This document shows, one piece after another, positions 25,110 to 34,129 of a stretch of 64,000 bases of DNA. The notes below the pieces were generated by a model that saw only the letters and a program-made list of their open reading frames with translations, searched no databases and was not told the origin of the DNA. This DNA is from Microbacterium saccharophilum. Lineage in GTDB: Bacteria; Actinomycetota; Actinomycetes; Actinomycetales; Microbacteriaceae. The stretch covers positions 186,001 to 250,000 of the forward strand of contig NZ_BKAH01000003.1 of the NCBI RefSeq assembly GCF_007992455.1, given 5' to 3'. The translations under genes were made by a program, and so were the position numbers. How positions within the stretch are numbered: position 1 is the first letter of the stretch; every line of letters begins with the position of its first letter.

Positions 25110-26492
25110 GTGACCTCTCTGCCTCCCCAGCCCCTCAGCCCGCTCGACGGCCGCTACCGCTCCGCGGTCACGGGCCTCGCCGACTACCTCTCCGAGGCGG
25201 GCCTGAACCGCGCGCGCGTCGAGGTCGAGGTCGAGTGGATCATCGCCCTCACCGATCGGTCGCTGTTCGGCTCGTCGCCCTTGTCGCCGGCCGACAAGGC
25301 CGCACTGCGGGCCCTCTACACCGACTTCGGGCAGACGGACATCGACTGGCTCGCCGAGAAGGAGGCCGTGACGCGGCACGACGTCAAGGCGGTCGAGTAC
25401 CTCGTCCGCGACCGGCTGAGTGCGCTCGGCCTGGATGCCGTGGCGGAGCTGACGCACTTCGCGTGCACGAGCGAGGACGTCAACTCGGCCTCCTACGCCC
25501 TGACGGTCAAGCGCGCCGTCGAGAACGTGTGGCTGCCGAAGCTGCGCGCCGTGACCGCCGCGCTGGCCGACCTCGCCCGCGAGCACCGGGATGCCGCGAT
25601 GCTCTCCCGCACGCACGGCCAGCCGGCGACGCCGTCGACGATGGGCAAGGAGCTCGCCGTCTTCGCGTGGCGCCTCGACCGCGTCGCCAGGCAGATCGAG
25701 GGCGGGGAGTACCTCGCGAAGTTCTCCGGCGCGACCGGGACGTGGTCGGCGCACCTCGCCGCCGCCCCGGACGTCGACTGGCCGGAGCTGTCCCGCAGCT
25801 TCATCGAGAGCCTGGGCATCGGCTTCAACGTGCTGACGACGCAGATCGAGTCGCACGACTGGCAGGTCGAGCTCTACGACCGGGTCCGGCACGCCGGCGG
25901 CATCCTGCACAACCTGGCCACGGACATCTGGACCTACATCTCGATGGGCTTCTTCGCCCAGATCCCGGTCGCCGGCGCGACGGGGTCGTCGACGATGCCG
26001 CACAAGATCAACCCCATCCGCTTCGAGAACGCCGAGGCGAACCTGGAGATCTCCGGCGGCCTCTTCGCGACGCTGGCGTCGACGCTCGTCACGAGCCGCA
26101 TGCAGCGCGACCTCACCGATTCCACGACGCAGCGCAACATCGGCGTCGCGTTCGGGCACTCGCTGCTGGCGCTGGACAACCTGCAGCGCGGCCTCACCGA
26201 GATCTCGCTGTCGCGCCACGTGCTGCTGGCCGACCTCGACGCCAACTGGGAGGTCCTCGCCGAGGCCATCCAGACCGTCGTCCGCGCCGAGATCGTCGCC
26301 GGTCGCTCGCAGATCACCGACCCGTACGCCCTGCTGAAGGACCTCACTCGGGGCCGCCGTGTCGGCGGACCCGAGCTCGCCGAGTTCGTGCAGGGCCTCG
26401 ACATCGGCGATGCCGCGAAGCAGCGCCTCCTGGCCCTCACCCCCGCCGGGTACGTGGGCCTCGCCGACGCGCTGGTCGACGAACTGGCCTGA
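25110..26492 (+). CDS. purB: Adenylosuccinate lyase
   Basis: A 460-residue lyase acting twice in purine synthesis: it removes fumarate from SAICAR and from adenylosuccinate. The fumarase-superfamily signature is SSTMPHKINPIRFENAEAN. Also seen are HDVKAVEYLV, FACTSEDVN and RTHGQPATPSTMGKELA with the catalytic His. The GTG at 25110 comes 27 bases after the phosphatase gene, so they may share a transcript. Length and motifs are normal. A 122-bp direct repeat begins 27 bases after the stop. Confidence 0.96.
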   Translation: MTSLPPQPLSPLDGRYRSAVTGLADYLSEAGLNRARVEVEVEWIIALTDRSLFGSSPLSPADKAALRALYTDFGQTDIDWLAEKEAVTRHDVKAVEYLVRDRLSALGLDAVAELTHFACTSEDVNSASYALTVKRAVENVWLPKLRAVTAALADLAREHRDAAMLSRTHGQPATPSTMGKELAVFAWRLDRVARQIEGGEYLAKFSGATGTWSAHLAAAPDVDWPELSRSFIESLGIGFNVLTTQIESHDWQVELYDRVRHAGGILHNLATDIWTYISMGFFAQIPVAGATGSSTMPHKINPIRFENAEANLEISGGLFATLASTLVTSRMQRDLTDSTTQRNIGVAFGHSLLALDNLQRGLTEISLSRHVLLADLDANWEVLAEAIQTVVRAEIVAGRSQITDPYALLKDLTRGRRVGGPELAEFVQGLDIGDAAKQRLLALTPAGYVGLADALVDELA

Positions 26493-26518
26493 CGCCGCGG
26501 CGCGGCATGCGCCCACGG

Positions 26519-26640
26519 GCGCCGGCCGCCGGCCGGGCGCGGCGCGCGGCCAACCGCAGGATGACCCGTGGCCGAAGTGGCGCGTGAGCCCCACAGGCCC
26601 CACCCGTCACGCCCGATCCTGCAGTTCGCTGCGCGGGGGC
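26519..26640. repeat. 122-bp direct repeat, copy 1
   Basis: This copy and the one 158 bases downstream differ at six of 122 positions. Inside it, AACCGCAGGAT (26552-26562) and ATCCTGCAGTT (26616-26626) form an 11-bp terminal inverted repeat with one mismatch, which bounds a 75-bp core. The core also holds the adjacent direct repeat GCCCCACA/GGCCCCAC. Such a structure resembles a small non-coding palindromic repeat family. Confidence 0.85.
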
Positions 26641-26676
26641 GCACCGACGGCGCCGCAGCACAGCATCCACCGACGC

Positions 26677-26798
26677 GCGCCGGCAGCCGGCCGGGCGCGG
26701 CGCGTGGCAAACCGCAGGATCACCCGTGGCCGAAGTGGCGCCTGAGCCCCACAGGCCCCACCCGTCACGCCCGGTCCTGCAGTTCGCTGCGCGGGGGC
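26677..26798. repeat. 122-bp direct repeat, copy 2
   Basis: About 95% identical to copy 1, with the core at 26710-26784 bounded by the same AACCGCAGGAT/ATCCTGCAGTT pair. The differences are scattered single bases, so the duplication is not brand new. No open frame is conserved between the copies beyond what identity forces. Confidence 0.85.
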
Positions 26799-26875
26799 CC
26801 GGCGGGTGGCCTCGCCGGCGCGGATGCGGCGCGGCGCGACGGGGCCGCGCGACGCACCGGCGCCGCGACGGCCGG

Positions 26876-27199
26876 TCAGGGGCGCGGGGCGCCCGTGTCG
26901 GGGTCGGCCGGCCGGTCGTCCTTGCGCATCAGCACAGGGCGGTCGACGGGCTTGGACATCTCCGCCGGGTCGACGGCGAGGATCAGCAGCGCGATGCCGA
27001 CGAGGGTCACGATGAACGCGATGCCGGCGACGATGAGCGCGACGACGATGACGTGCGCGCGCTGGTCGCCGGTCAGGGTCTGGAAGAAGCCCATCGTCAC
27101 GAGGGTGATGACGCCCGCGAAGGCGGCGGCGATGAAGGCGAAGCCGATGAGCTGCACCGGCTTGAGCAGGTCGCGGCGGGTGGGGTGTGGGTCGGTCAT
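26876..27199 (-). CDS. Small two-helix membrane protein of unknown function
   Basis: A 107-residue protein with two membrane helices (about residues 18-40, FAFIAAAFAGVITLVTMGF, and 50-75, IVVALIVAGIAFIVTLVGIALLIL) and charged cytoplasmic ends. The ATG at 27199 overlaps the stop of the upstream membrane protein gene by four bases, so both are made together and may interact. No motif points to a function. Confidence 0.75.
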   Translation of the reverse strand: MTDPHPTRRDLLKPVQLIGFAFIAAAFAGVITLVTMGFFQTLTGDQRAHVIVVALIVAGIAFIVTLVGIALLILAVDPAEMSKPVDRPVLMRKDDRPADPDTGAPRP

Positions 27200-27834
27200 G
27201 CGCTCTCTCCTGCCGAAGCAGTCAGGTCGTCCGCGGTGGCGACGGCGGGACGCGGGCTGAAGCCGGCGATCCCGAGGAACACGGCGACGATCGCGGCGTA
27301 GGCCCCGAAGATGCCGACGCCGATGCTGATGCCGGTCAGCTCGAACGTCGCGCCGGCCTCCTTGATGAAGTACTCCAGGCTGTACGCGGGGTTGACGAGC
27401 AGCAGCCCGACGGCCAGCAGGATCGTCAGTGCGCCGATGAAGACGGCGTCCCGGGCCGCGGCGTCGCCGCGCCTGCGCGCGCGCACGCCCGCGACGAGTT
27501 CGACGACCCCCGCGAGGAGGGCCCACGCGATCACGAGGACGAAGAAGAGGGTGATGCTGCGGATGCCGCCGAGTCCCCCCACCATGCCGGCGAGGATCGT
27601 GACCACGCCGAGCGCGACAGCCGGCGCGCGCCGCCCGCCGGGGCGGACGAGCCAGGCCGCGAGCAGCAGGACGATCCCGGTCGCCATGGCGAAGCCGCTG
27701 AAGACGGAGAGCCCGACCGCCGCCGAGTGATCCGGCGTGAAGGTGATCATGACCGCCGCGAGGGCCGCGAAGAACGCACGCGCGAGCTGCACGTGCCGCA
27801 CCTCGAAAGTGCGGGTGGCGGCGGCCTGGGACAC
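27196..27834 (-). CDS. HdeD/DUF308-like membrane protein
   Basis: A 212-residue protein with about seven membrane helices. The pattern of paired helices with short loops (SGFAMATGIVLLLAAWLV, then LFFVLVIAWALLAGVVELVAGVRAR) resembles the HdeD/DUF308 family, which is of unclear role. The C-terminal tail is hydrophilic. It forms a two-gene operon with the 107-residue membrane protein. The ATG at 27834 was chosen as the first in-frame ATG, just before MSQAAATRTFEVRH. Confidence 0.7.
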   Translation of the reverse strand: MSQAAATRTFEVRHVQLARAFFAALAAVMITFTPDHSAAVGLSVFSGFAMATGIVLLLAAWLVRPGGRRAPAVALGVVTILAGMVGGLGGIRSITLFFVLVIAWALLAGVVELVAGVRARRRGDAAARDAVFIGALTILLAVGLLLVNPAYSLEYFIKEAGATFELTGISIGVGIFGAYAAIVAVFLGIAGFSPRPAVATADDLTASAGESA

Positions 27835-27910
27835 GACGGAACTCCTCCGAAGGGGCGGAATGGGACGGCTCCAGTCTAGGTCGCCGCCACCTGAGGACCC
27901 GCCGGGGGAG

Positions 27911-28795
27911 TCAGGATGCCGCGGCTCGCAGCCCCGCGATGTCGATCTTGTGCATCTCCATCATCGCCGCATACGCGGCCGGCGAGGAGATGAGGTCGTC
28001 CATGCCGCCGGGGACGATCTGCCAGCTGACGCCGAACCGGTCCTTGCACCAGCCGCACTGCTCCGCCTGCGGCACCCGGGACAGCACCGCCCAGTAGCGG
28101 TCGATCTCGGCCTGGTCGGCACATTCGACCTGCAGCGAGACGCCCTCCGTGAACGGATGCGACTCCGTCGCCGCCGAGTCCATGGCGGTGAACCACTGAC
28201 CTGCGAGCGTGAAGTCGGCGTACATGACCGCACCGGCATCCGCCGGTCCGCTCTTCTCCTGATACTCGACCATCGCGCCGACCTGGGCGTCGGGGAAGAG
28301 TCCGGTGTACTCCTCGATCGCCTCGCGGGCGCGGTTCTGCGCCGGCCCGCTGAAGAGGAACGTCGGCATGACAGGCGGCCGCTGCTCATCGCCCGCCACC
28401 GTCAGCTGCCAGCTGACCCCGAATCGATCCTCCACCCAGCCGTACCGCGCGCTGTAGGGATATTCCTGAAGGGGCATGAGGACGCGCCCGCCGTCGGCGA
28501 GCGCGTCCCAGAGCGCGTCGAGCCGATCGATCTCCGCCTCCGCGAAGCTCAGCGTCAACGAGATCGAGGGGTTCGGGCGGAACGTGTCGCCCGCGTTGAT
28601 CAGGACCAGCCGGTAGCCGTCGATCTCGACGTCGACGGTCAACGGCTTCCCGGCGTAGTCCTTCTGGAAGTCGAGCAGGCCGTCCTGCGGATAGAAGGAG
28701 GAGGTTCTCACCCGGGAGCCGGGGAAGACCCCGGCGTAGAACTCGCCGCCGGCGGCGGCATCGGCGAACCACAGGTTGGGCACGATCTTCTGCAT
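27911..28795 (-). CDS. Double-domain VOC (PhnB/glyoxalase-like) protein
   Basis: A 294-residue protein made of two PhnB-like VOC domains (about 1-135 and 140-285). Each has the unit WFADAAAGGEFYAGVFP or FSGPAQNRAREAIEEYTGLFPD at its start and an RFGVSWQ strand at its end (EDRFGVSWQL and KDRFGVSWQI). Such proteins bind a metal or small molecule; those annotated as 3-demethylubiquinone methyltransferases are not methyltransferases by evidence. The ligand is unknown. It is divergent from the sugar dehydrogenase gene. Confidence 0.85.
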   Translation of the reverse strand: MQKIVPNLWFADAAAGGEFYAGVFPGSRVRTSSFYPQDGLLDFQKDYAGKPLTVDVEIDGYRLVLINAGDTFRPNPSISLTLSFAEAEIDRLDALWDALADGGRVLMPLQEYPYSARYGWVEDRFGVSWQLTVAGDEQRPPVMPTFLFSGPAQNRAREAIEEYTGLFPDAQVGAMVEYQEKSGPADAGAVMYADFTLAGQWFTAMDSAATESHPFTEGVSLQVECADQAEIDRYWAVLSRVPQAEQCGWCKDRFGVSWQIVPGGMDDLISSPAAYAAMMEMHKIDIAGLRAAAS

Positions 28796-28870
28796 GGGGT
28801 CAGGATGCGCCGCCTCCGCGAAGCGTGCAAGGGGGCGGCGCGGCCACCGGCACCCGGGTACCGTGTGAGC

Positions 28871-29998
28871 ATGTCGCCCCGGGGACGGCTCGCAGGGACA
28901 CGGCCACGACGCACGGCCGCGGCGGCGTTCGTGCTCGCGACCGCCTGCTGGCTCACCGGCTGCGGCGTCGCCGGGCCCGATCCCCCGCCACCCCCACCGC
29001 CCGCGGCGTCCCCGTCCGCCGCCCCGACCTCCGAGCCCGTGACGATCGTCACCGGCCTCGCCGCGCCGTGGTCGCTCGTCCGGATCGGCACCTCCGTCCT
29101 CATCAGCGAGCGCGACACCGGCCGCATCCGCGAGCTGACCGCCGGCGGCGCCCTCCGCGATGTCGTCACGGTCGAGAACGTGGCCCACGGCGGGGAGGGC
29201 GGCCTGCTCGGACTCGCGTTCGACGGCGACGACGGCCTCTTCGCGTACTCGACGGCCGCGGACGGCAACCGCGTCGAACGCTATGCCGTGGAAGGGGCGC
29301 CCGGCGCGCTCCGCCTCAGCGACCCGCGGATCGTCGTGGACGGGCTGCCCCGAGCCGGCAACCACAACGGCGGACGCATCGCGTTCGGTCCGGACGGCAT
29401 GCTGTACGTCCCGGTCGGGGATGCCGGGGACCCGGACGCCGCGCAGGACCCCGATGCGCTGAACGGGAAGATCCTCCGCCTCGAGCCGGACGGCGGCATC
29501 CCCGCGGACAACCCGAGGCGGGGTTCGCCCGTCTACACCCTCGGGCACCGCAACGTGCAGGGCCTGGCGTGGGCACCGGCACCGGACGGCCGGATGTTCG
29601 CCAGCGAGTTCGGGCAGAACACGTGGGACGAGCTCAACGAGATCATGCCGGGCGGCAACTACGGCTGGCCCGTCGTCGAGGGGACCGGCGGCGAGGAGCG
29701 GGGCTTCGTCGACCCGTTGCAGAGCTGGGCGACGGATGCCGCGAGCCCGAGCGGTATCGCGGTGATCGGCGACCGCATCCTCATCGCGAACCTGCGCGGC
29801 GAGGTGCTGCGATCGGTCCCGCTCTCCGACACCGCCACGTCGGAGGAGTTCTACGCGCGCGCGTTCGGCCGCCTCCGCGACGTGTTCGCCGGGCCAGACG
29901 GCGCGGTGTGGGTGCTCACGAACAACACCGACGGCCGCGGCGCCCCGCGGGACGGGGACGACCGCATCATCGCCGTCCCGCCGGCGCTGCTGGACTGA
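28871..29998 (+). CDS. PQQ-type soluble sugar (aldose) dehydrogenase lipoprotein
   Basis: A 375-residue protein with lipobox LTGC (Cys31), then a Pro-rich linker, then a six-bladed propeller of the GdhB/Asd family. Key parts are GLLGLAFDGDDGLFAYST, GNHNGGRIAFGPDGMLYVPVGDAGD with the catalytic His, and SEFGQNTWDELNEIMPGGNYGWP. Family members oxidise aldose sugars with PQQ at the outer face of the membrane. No PQQ-synthesis genes are in the window, so it may need external cofactor. The ATG at 28871 is the first good start before the signal peptide. Confidence 0.9.
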   Translation: MSPRGRLAGTRPRRTAAAAFVLATACWLTGCGVAGPDPPPPPPPAASPSAAPTSEPVTIVTGLAAPWSLVRIGTSVLISERDTGRIRELTAGGALRDVVTVENVAHGGEGGLLGLAFDGDDGLFAYSTAADGNRVERYAVEGAPGALRLSDPRIVVDGLPRAGNHNGGRIAFGPDGMLYVPVGDAGDPDAAQDPDALNGKILRLEPDGGIPADNPRRGSPVYTLGHRNVQGLAWAPAPDGRMFASEFGQNTWDELNEIMPGGNYGWPVVEGTGGEERGFVDPLQSWATDAASPSGIAVIGDRILIANLRGEVLRSVPLSDTATSEEFYARAFGRLRDVFAGPDGAVWVLTNNTDGRGAPRDGDDRIIAVPPALLD

Positions 29999-30000
29999 GC

Positions 30001-30954
30001 TCAGCCGGCGACGATCGCCTCGACGACACGGAGCGTGCTGAGCGTCCGGGCGTTGTCCGGGGCGGGGTCGCCGCCGCGGACGAGGTCGACGAAGCGCTGC
30101 ACTTCGAAGAGCATGTTGTTCTCCGGCGGGTTCAGCTCGATCTCCTCGATGGAGCCGTCGATGCCGTGCACCCGCAGGCGGGAGGGTTCGGCGATCCGGT
30201 CGATCTCCAACGTCGCCAGCTCGCCCTGGATCTCGCTCGGGCGCGCGGTGACGGTGATCTTCGAGTACGCCACCTCGCCGACGAATCCGGGGTAGGTCAG
30301 CAGCGCCGAGCCGGTGCCGTCGGCGCCGCCCGCGATCTCCACGGAGACGGCGCGCACGGCGTCCGGCTCGCCGAACAGGTCGACCATCGGGCTCACGCAG
30401 TAGACGCCGAGGTCGAGCAGCGCGCCCCCGGCGAGCGCCGGATCGAAGATGTTCACCCGCTCGCCGGCGAGGACCCGGTCGTAGCGCGCCGACCGCTGGC
30501 AGTACGTGAACGCCGCCCGCCGGATCGTCCCGAGCCGGGGCAGGAGCGCACGGATCTCGTCCATGCCCGGGTCGTAGGCGTTGCGCATGCCCTCGAACAC
30601 GACGACGCCGGCGTCGGCGGCCTCCTCGATCAGAGCCTCGAACTCGGCCGCCGTGGGCGCTGCCGGCTTCTCCACGAACACGTGGCGTCCGGCGCGCAGC
30701 GCGGCGCGTGCCTGCTCGACGTGCTTCCCGTTGGGCGAGCCGACGTACACCGCGTCGACGTCGCCGGACGCGAGCAGCTCCTCGAGGTCTGAGGAGGTCG
30801 CGCCGATCCCCTGCTCGTCGGCGTACGCGGCCGCCCGGTCGCTGTCGCGCGAGTAGACCACGGTCGCCTGGATGCCGTCCGTCTGCCGCACGGCATCCAG
30901 GAACCTGCCGGTGATCATGCTCGTGCCGATGGTGGCGATGCGGATGACGGTCAT
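30001..30954 (-). CDS. Gfo/Idh/MocA-family NAD(P)-dependent oxidoreductase
   Basis: A 317-residue dehydrogenase with an N-terminal Rossmann domain (RIATIGTSMITGRFLDAV in place of the usual GxGxxG) and the catalytic-region EKPAAP motif after GRHVFVEKP. The substrate, usually a sugar or inositol derivative, cannot be told. It converges on the sugar dehydrogenase gene with two bases between stops, and follows a DUF1801 gene by seven bases on the same strand. Confidence 0.88.
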   Translation of the reverse strand: MTVIRIATIGTSMITGRFLDAVRQTDGIQATVVYSRDSDRAAAYADEQGIGATSSDLEELLASGDVDAVYVGSPNGKHVEQARAALRAGRHVFVEKPAAPTAAEFEALIEEAADAGVVVFEGMRNAYDPGMDEIRALLPRLGTIRRAAFTYCQRSARYDRVLAGERVNIFDPALAGGALLDLGVYCVSPMVDLFGEPDAVRAVSVEIAGGADGTGSALLTYPGFVGEVAYSKITVTARPSEIQGELATLEIDRIAEPSRLRVHGIDGSIEEIELNPPENNMLFEVQRFVDLVRGGDPAPDNARTLSTLRVVEAIVAG

Positions 30955-30961
30955 CGGGGGG

Positions 30962-31408
30962 TCAGCTCGCGGCCTTCTTGACGAGTTCGCGGACCTTCTT
31001 CTCCACGGCGTCCGTCACCTCGACCACGGCGTACGACACCGCCCACATGGGCCCGTCGTCGAGGTTCGCGGGGTCATCGAAGGACACCGTCCCGTAGCGC
31101 GTCTTGAACTTCGAGGCGGGCTGGTAGAACACGACCACCTTGCCGTCCCGGGCGTACGCGGGGAACCCGTAGAAGGTCTTCGGGTCGAGGTCGGGGGCCT
31201 CGTCGGTCACGATGCCGTGCAGGAGGGTGGCCACCTGACGGTCGACGCCGTCCAGGCCGTCGATCGCGGCGACGCACGCCTCGAGCTCCTTCGCGAGCTT
31301 CGCGGCGCCCTTGAGCCCCTTCGATGCGCGCAGCTCGTCCGCGCGCTGTTTCATGGCGGCGCGCTCTTCGGCGCTGAAGCCGTCTGCCTTGCTCCGCTGG
31401 TCAGCCAT
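30962..31408 (-). CDS. DUF1801/YdhG-like protein
   Basis: A 148-residue protein. The N-terminal third is a Lys/Glu-rich helix (SAEERAAMKQRADELRA) and the rest is a YdhG/DUF1801 fold with TFYGFPAYARDGKVVVFYQP and FDDPANLDDGPMWAVSYAV. The family is small and cytoplasmic with no agreed activity. The ATG at 31408 overlaps the end of the VOC gene by eight bases, so AraC, VOC and this gene appear to be one transcript. Confidence 0.8.
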   Translation of the reverse strand: MADQRSKADGFSAEERAAMKQRADELRASKGLKGAAKLAKELEACVAAIDGLDGVDRQVATLLHGIVTDEAPDLDPKTFYGFPAYARDGKVVVFYQPASKFKTRYGTVSFDDPANLDDGPMWAVSYAVVEVTDAVEKKVRELVKKAAS

Positions 31409-31829
31409 TGTCCCTGCTCCTCTTGTTCTCCTGGATGCGGATGAGGTTTCCCGCGGGATCGCGGAAGGCCGCGTCACGCACCCCGTAGTCCTGTTCGATG
31501 GGCTCCTGCACGATGTCGGCGCCGGCTCCCTCGAGCTTCGCGAACGTCCCGTCCAGGTCGTCCGTGGCGAGATTGACGCCGAAGTACGTGCCCTTGGCGA
31601 TGAGCTCGAGGATCGTCTCGCGCTCATCGTCGGAGATGTCGTTGCCGACTCCCGGCGGGTGCAGCACGATCGCCGTGTCCGGCTGACCGGCCGGACCCAC
31701 CGTGATCCAGCGCATGTTCTCGTAGCCGACGTCCAATCGCACCTCGAAGCCGAGGACGTCCCGGTAGAACGCGAGGGATGCCTCGGGGTCGGTGTGCGGC
31801 AGGAAGCTCGAATGAATCGTGATGTCCAT
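31401..31829 (-). CDS. VOC/glyoxalase-fold protein
   Basis: A 142-residue single VOC-superfamily protein with two beta-alpha-beta-beta-beta units (FLPHTDPEASLAFYRDVLGFEVRL and YFGVNLATDDLDGTFAKLEGAG) and the closing DPAGNLIRIQE strand. The metal-ligand positions are His4-like and Glu near the end, but they are not certain. It follows the AraC regulator gene by five bases. Such AraC-VOC pairs are common, and the regulator probably controls it. The substrate is unknown. Confidence 0.88.
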   Translation of the reverse strand: MDITIHSSFLPHTDPEASLAFYRDVLGFEVRLDVGYENMRWITVGPAGQPDTAIVLHPPGVGNDISDDERETILELIAKGTYFGVNLATDDLDGTFAKLEGAGADIVQEPIEQDYGVRDAAFRDPAGNLIRIQENKRSRDNG

Positions 31830-31834
31830 GGCTC

Positions 31835-32278
<444 letters not shown>

Positions 32279-32353
32279 CTGCCGATGATGCCACGCCGCC
32301 GCGCGCCCTGCCAGACAGTGGAATGCCCGCGGGCTGTGGTGTTTGCTACCAGC

Positions 32354-33277
32354 ATGAAGGCACTCGTGTACACGGAGTTCGGCGGCGCCGAGCGGTTCGA
32401 ATTGACCGAGGTGGGCGATCCGCACATCGGCCCCGACACCCTCCTGGTCCGCGTCGCGGCGGCGGGCCTGAATCCTGTCGACTACAAGCTCCGGGAGGGG
32501 CACCTCCGCGGGCTCTTCGACACGCGGCTTCCCGCCATCCCCGGCTGGGATGTCGCCGGTGTCGTGGAGCAGGTGGGCCTGGACACCCCCGAGTACGCCG
32601 TCGGCGACCGCATCCTCGCCTACGCGCGCGCCGACGTGGTGGAGCACGGCTCGCTCGCCGAGCTCATGCCGGTGCCGGTCCGCACGGCGGCGCCGCTGCC
32701 GGAGGGGCTGTCGTTCGAGGATGCCGCGGCGCTGCCGCTCGCGGGCCTCACGGCACTGCAGACCGTGGAGCGATCCGGGCTCACCGAGGGCGACACCGTG
32801 CTCGTCCACAACGCCGCCGGCGGCGTGGGCTCGTTCGCCGTGCAGCTCGCGCGGCTCCGCGGCGCGCGCGTGATCGGCACGGCGTCCGCCGCCAAGCACG
32901 ACTACCTGCGATCGCTCGGCGCAGAGCCCGTGGAGTACGGCGCTCCGCTCATCGAGCAGGTGCGCGCACTCGCCCCCGACGGCATCGACGTGGTCCTGGA
33001 CTACGCGGGCGGCGGCGCCCTGGACTCCACACCGGCCCTGCTGCACGAAGGCGGGTTCGTCGTCTCGATCACCGACCCGCGCGCCCGCGACGAGTTCGAC
33101 GGGGTGTATGCGTGGGTGCGGCCGGATGCCGTGCAGCTCGCCGCGCTCGCGCAGCTCGCCGCGGACGGGACGCTGCGCATCGAACGCGCCGCGACCTACC
33201 CGCTGGCCGAGGCCGTCGATGCGTACCGGCAGCTGGAAGCCGGACACGTCCAGGGCAAGATCGTCGTCACGATCTGA
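32354..33277 (+). CDS. Zinc-free NADPH:quinone oxidoreductase (MDR family)
   Basis: A 307-residue medium-chain reductase. The catalytic domain begins MKALVYTEFGGAERFELTEV and has AAGLNPVDYKLREG and PGWDVAGVVEQVG. The nucleotide-binding motif is VHNAAGGVGSFAVQLAR. The zinc ligands of alcohol dehydrogenases are absent, which fits the quinone-reductase branch. The ATG at 32354 is divergent from the AraC gene, 75 bases away. It probably reduces quinones or enones using NADPH. Confidence 0.9.
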   Translation: MKALVYTEFGGAERFELTEVGDPHIGPDTLLVRVAAAGLNPVDYKLREGHLRGLFDTRLPAIPGWDVAGVVEQVGLDTPEYAVGDRILAYARADVVEHGSLAELMPVPVRTAAPLPEGLSFEDAAALPLAGLTALQTVERSGLTEGDTVLVHNAAGGVGSFAVQLARLRGARVIGTASAAKHDYLRSLGAEPVEYGAPLIEQVRALAPDGIDVVLDYAGGGALDSTPALLHEGGFVVSITDPRARDEFDGVYAWVRPDAVQLAALAQLAADGTLRIERAATYPLAEAVDAYRQLEAGHVQGKIVVTI

Positions 33278-33304
33278 CCGGCCGGGACATGGTCGGCGCC
33301 GGGG

Positions 33305-34108
33305 TCAGTCCGCCTGGGCGAGGAACTCCAGGGCCGCGGCGCGGAACACCCGGGAACCGGGCGCGTTGAAGTGGTGCCGGTCGGGGATCTCCACAAAGTG
33401 CCCCTGCGGGCAGGCGGCGGCGAGCGCCTTCGAGCCCTCGATGATGGCGTCCTGCGAGCCCGTCGCGAAGAGGATCGGCTGCGCCGGCGCCTGCGCCGGG
33501 TCCGGATCGACCGTGCCCGACCGCCGCATGCCGCCGGCGATCGCGAGAAGCGCGCGCAGGTCGTTGCCGGGCACGCGCTCGGTCAGCGCGATGTAGTTCT
33601 GGGTGACGCGGTCCTCGACCGGGGTGCCGTCTTGGACGTACGCCGTCGCCTGGTCGAGATCCAGGCGTCCGAGCGGGATCCCGTCGGGGACCCCACCCAG
33701 CACGACGCGCTCGATGCGGCCCGGCAGGTCCTGCGCGACCTCCCAGCCCACGCGCGCCCCGAGCGAGTAGCCGACATAGAACGCCGTCCCGACGAGGTAG
33801 GTGTCCAGCACCGCCTCGACGTCGCCCGCGAGGGTCCGCAGGTCGTAGTCGGCGGGGTCGTGCGGCTTGTCGCTCGCGCCGTGGCCGCGCTGGTCGAGGC
33901 CGAGCACGCGGTAGCCGGCCTGCTGCAGGTCACGGACCCAGCCGGTGCTCACCCAGTTGTCGCGGGTGCTCGAAGCGAATCCGTGCACCACGACGACGGT
34001 CGGTGCGGTGTCATCACCCCACGAGTACGTCGCGATCCGGTGGCCGTCACCGACCATGACGAACTTCGGGTCGGGCGTCTCGGTGAGGGCGGGAAGCGCG
34101 TTGGTCAC
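33305..34108 (-). CDS. Alpha/beta hydrolase
   Basis: A 267-residue cytoplasmic hydrolase. The oxyanion region is VVVHGFASSTRDNW and the nucleophile elbow is GYSLGARVGWE. The acid is probably in ATGSQDAI and the His in IPDRHHFNAPGSR near the C-terminus. GLDQRGHGASDKPHDPADY is typical of the family. No substrate can be named. It follows the MATE exporter gene on the same strand by 21 bases, in reverse order of transcription, and may share its promoter. Confidence 0.87.
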   Translation of the reverse strand: MTNALPALTETPDPKFVMVGDGHRIATYSWGDDTAPTVVVVHGFASSTRDNWVSTGWVRDLQQAGYRVLGLDQRGHGASDKPHDPADYDLRTLAGDVEAVLDTYLVGTAFYVGYSLGARVGWEVAQDLPGRIERVVLGGVPDGIPLGRLDLDQATAYVQDGTPVEDRVTQNYIALTERVPGNDLRALLAIAGGMRRSGTVDPDPAQAPAQPILFATGSQDAIIEGSKALAAACPQGHFVEIPDRHHFNAPGSRVFRAAALEFLAQAD

Positions 34109-34129
34109 CCCCCGATTGTCCCCCTCGGA

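Larger units (their letters stand above)
26493..26875. other. 383-base intergenic region with a duplicated element
   Basis: No gene is visible between purB and the small membrane protein gene. The region is dominated by two 122-bp near-identical copies (26519-26640 and 26677-26798). The remaining flanks and spacer are GC-rich and show nothing I can name. The arrangement could also act as a terminator for the converging transcripts. Confidence 0.7.

Noticed and set aside
27737-28870. Upstream in-frame extension of the sugar dehydrogenase gene
   Set aside because: The extension is antisense to the VOC gene and precedes a clear lipoprotein signal peptide starting at 28871.
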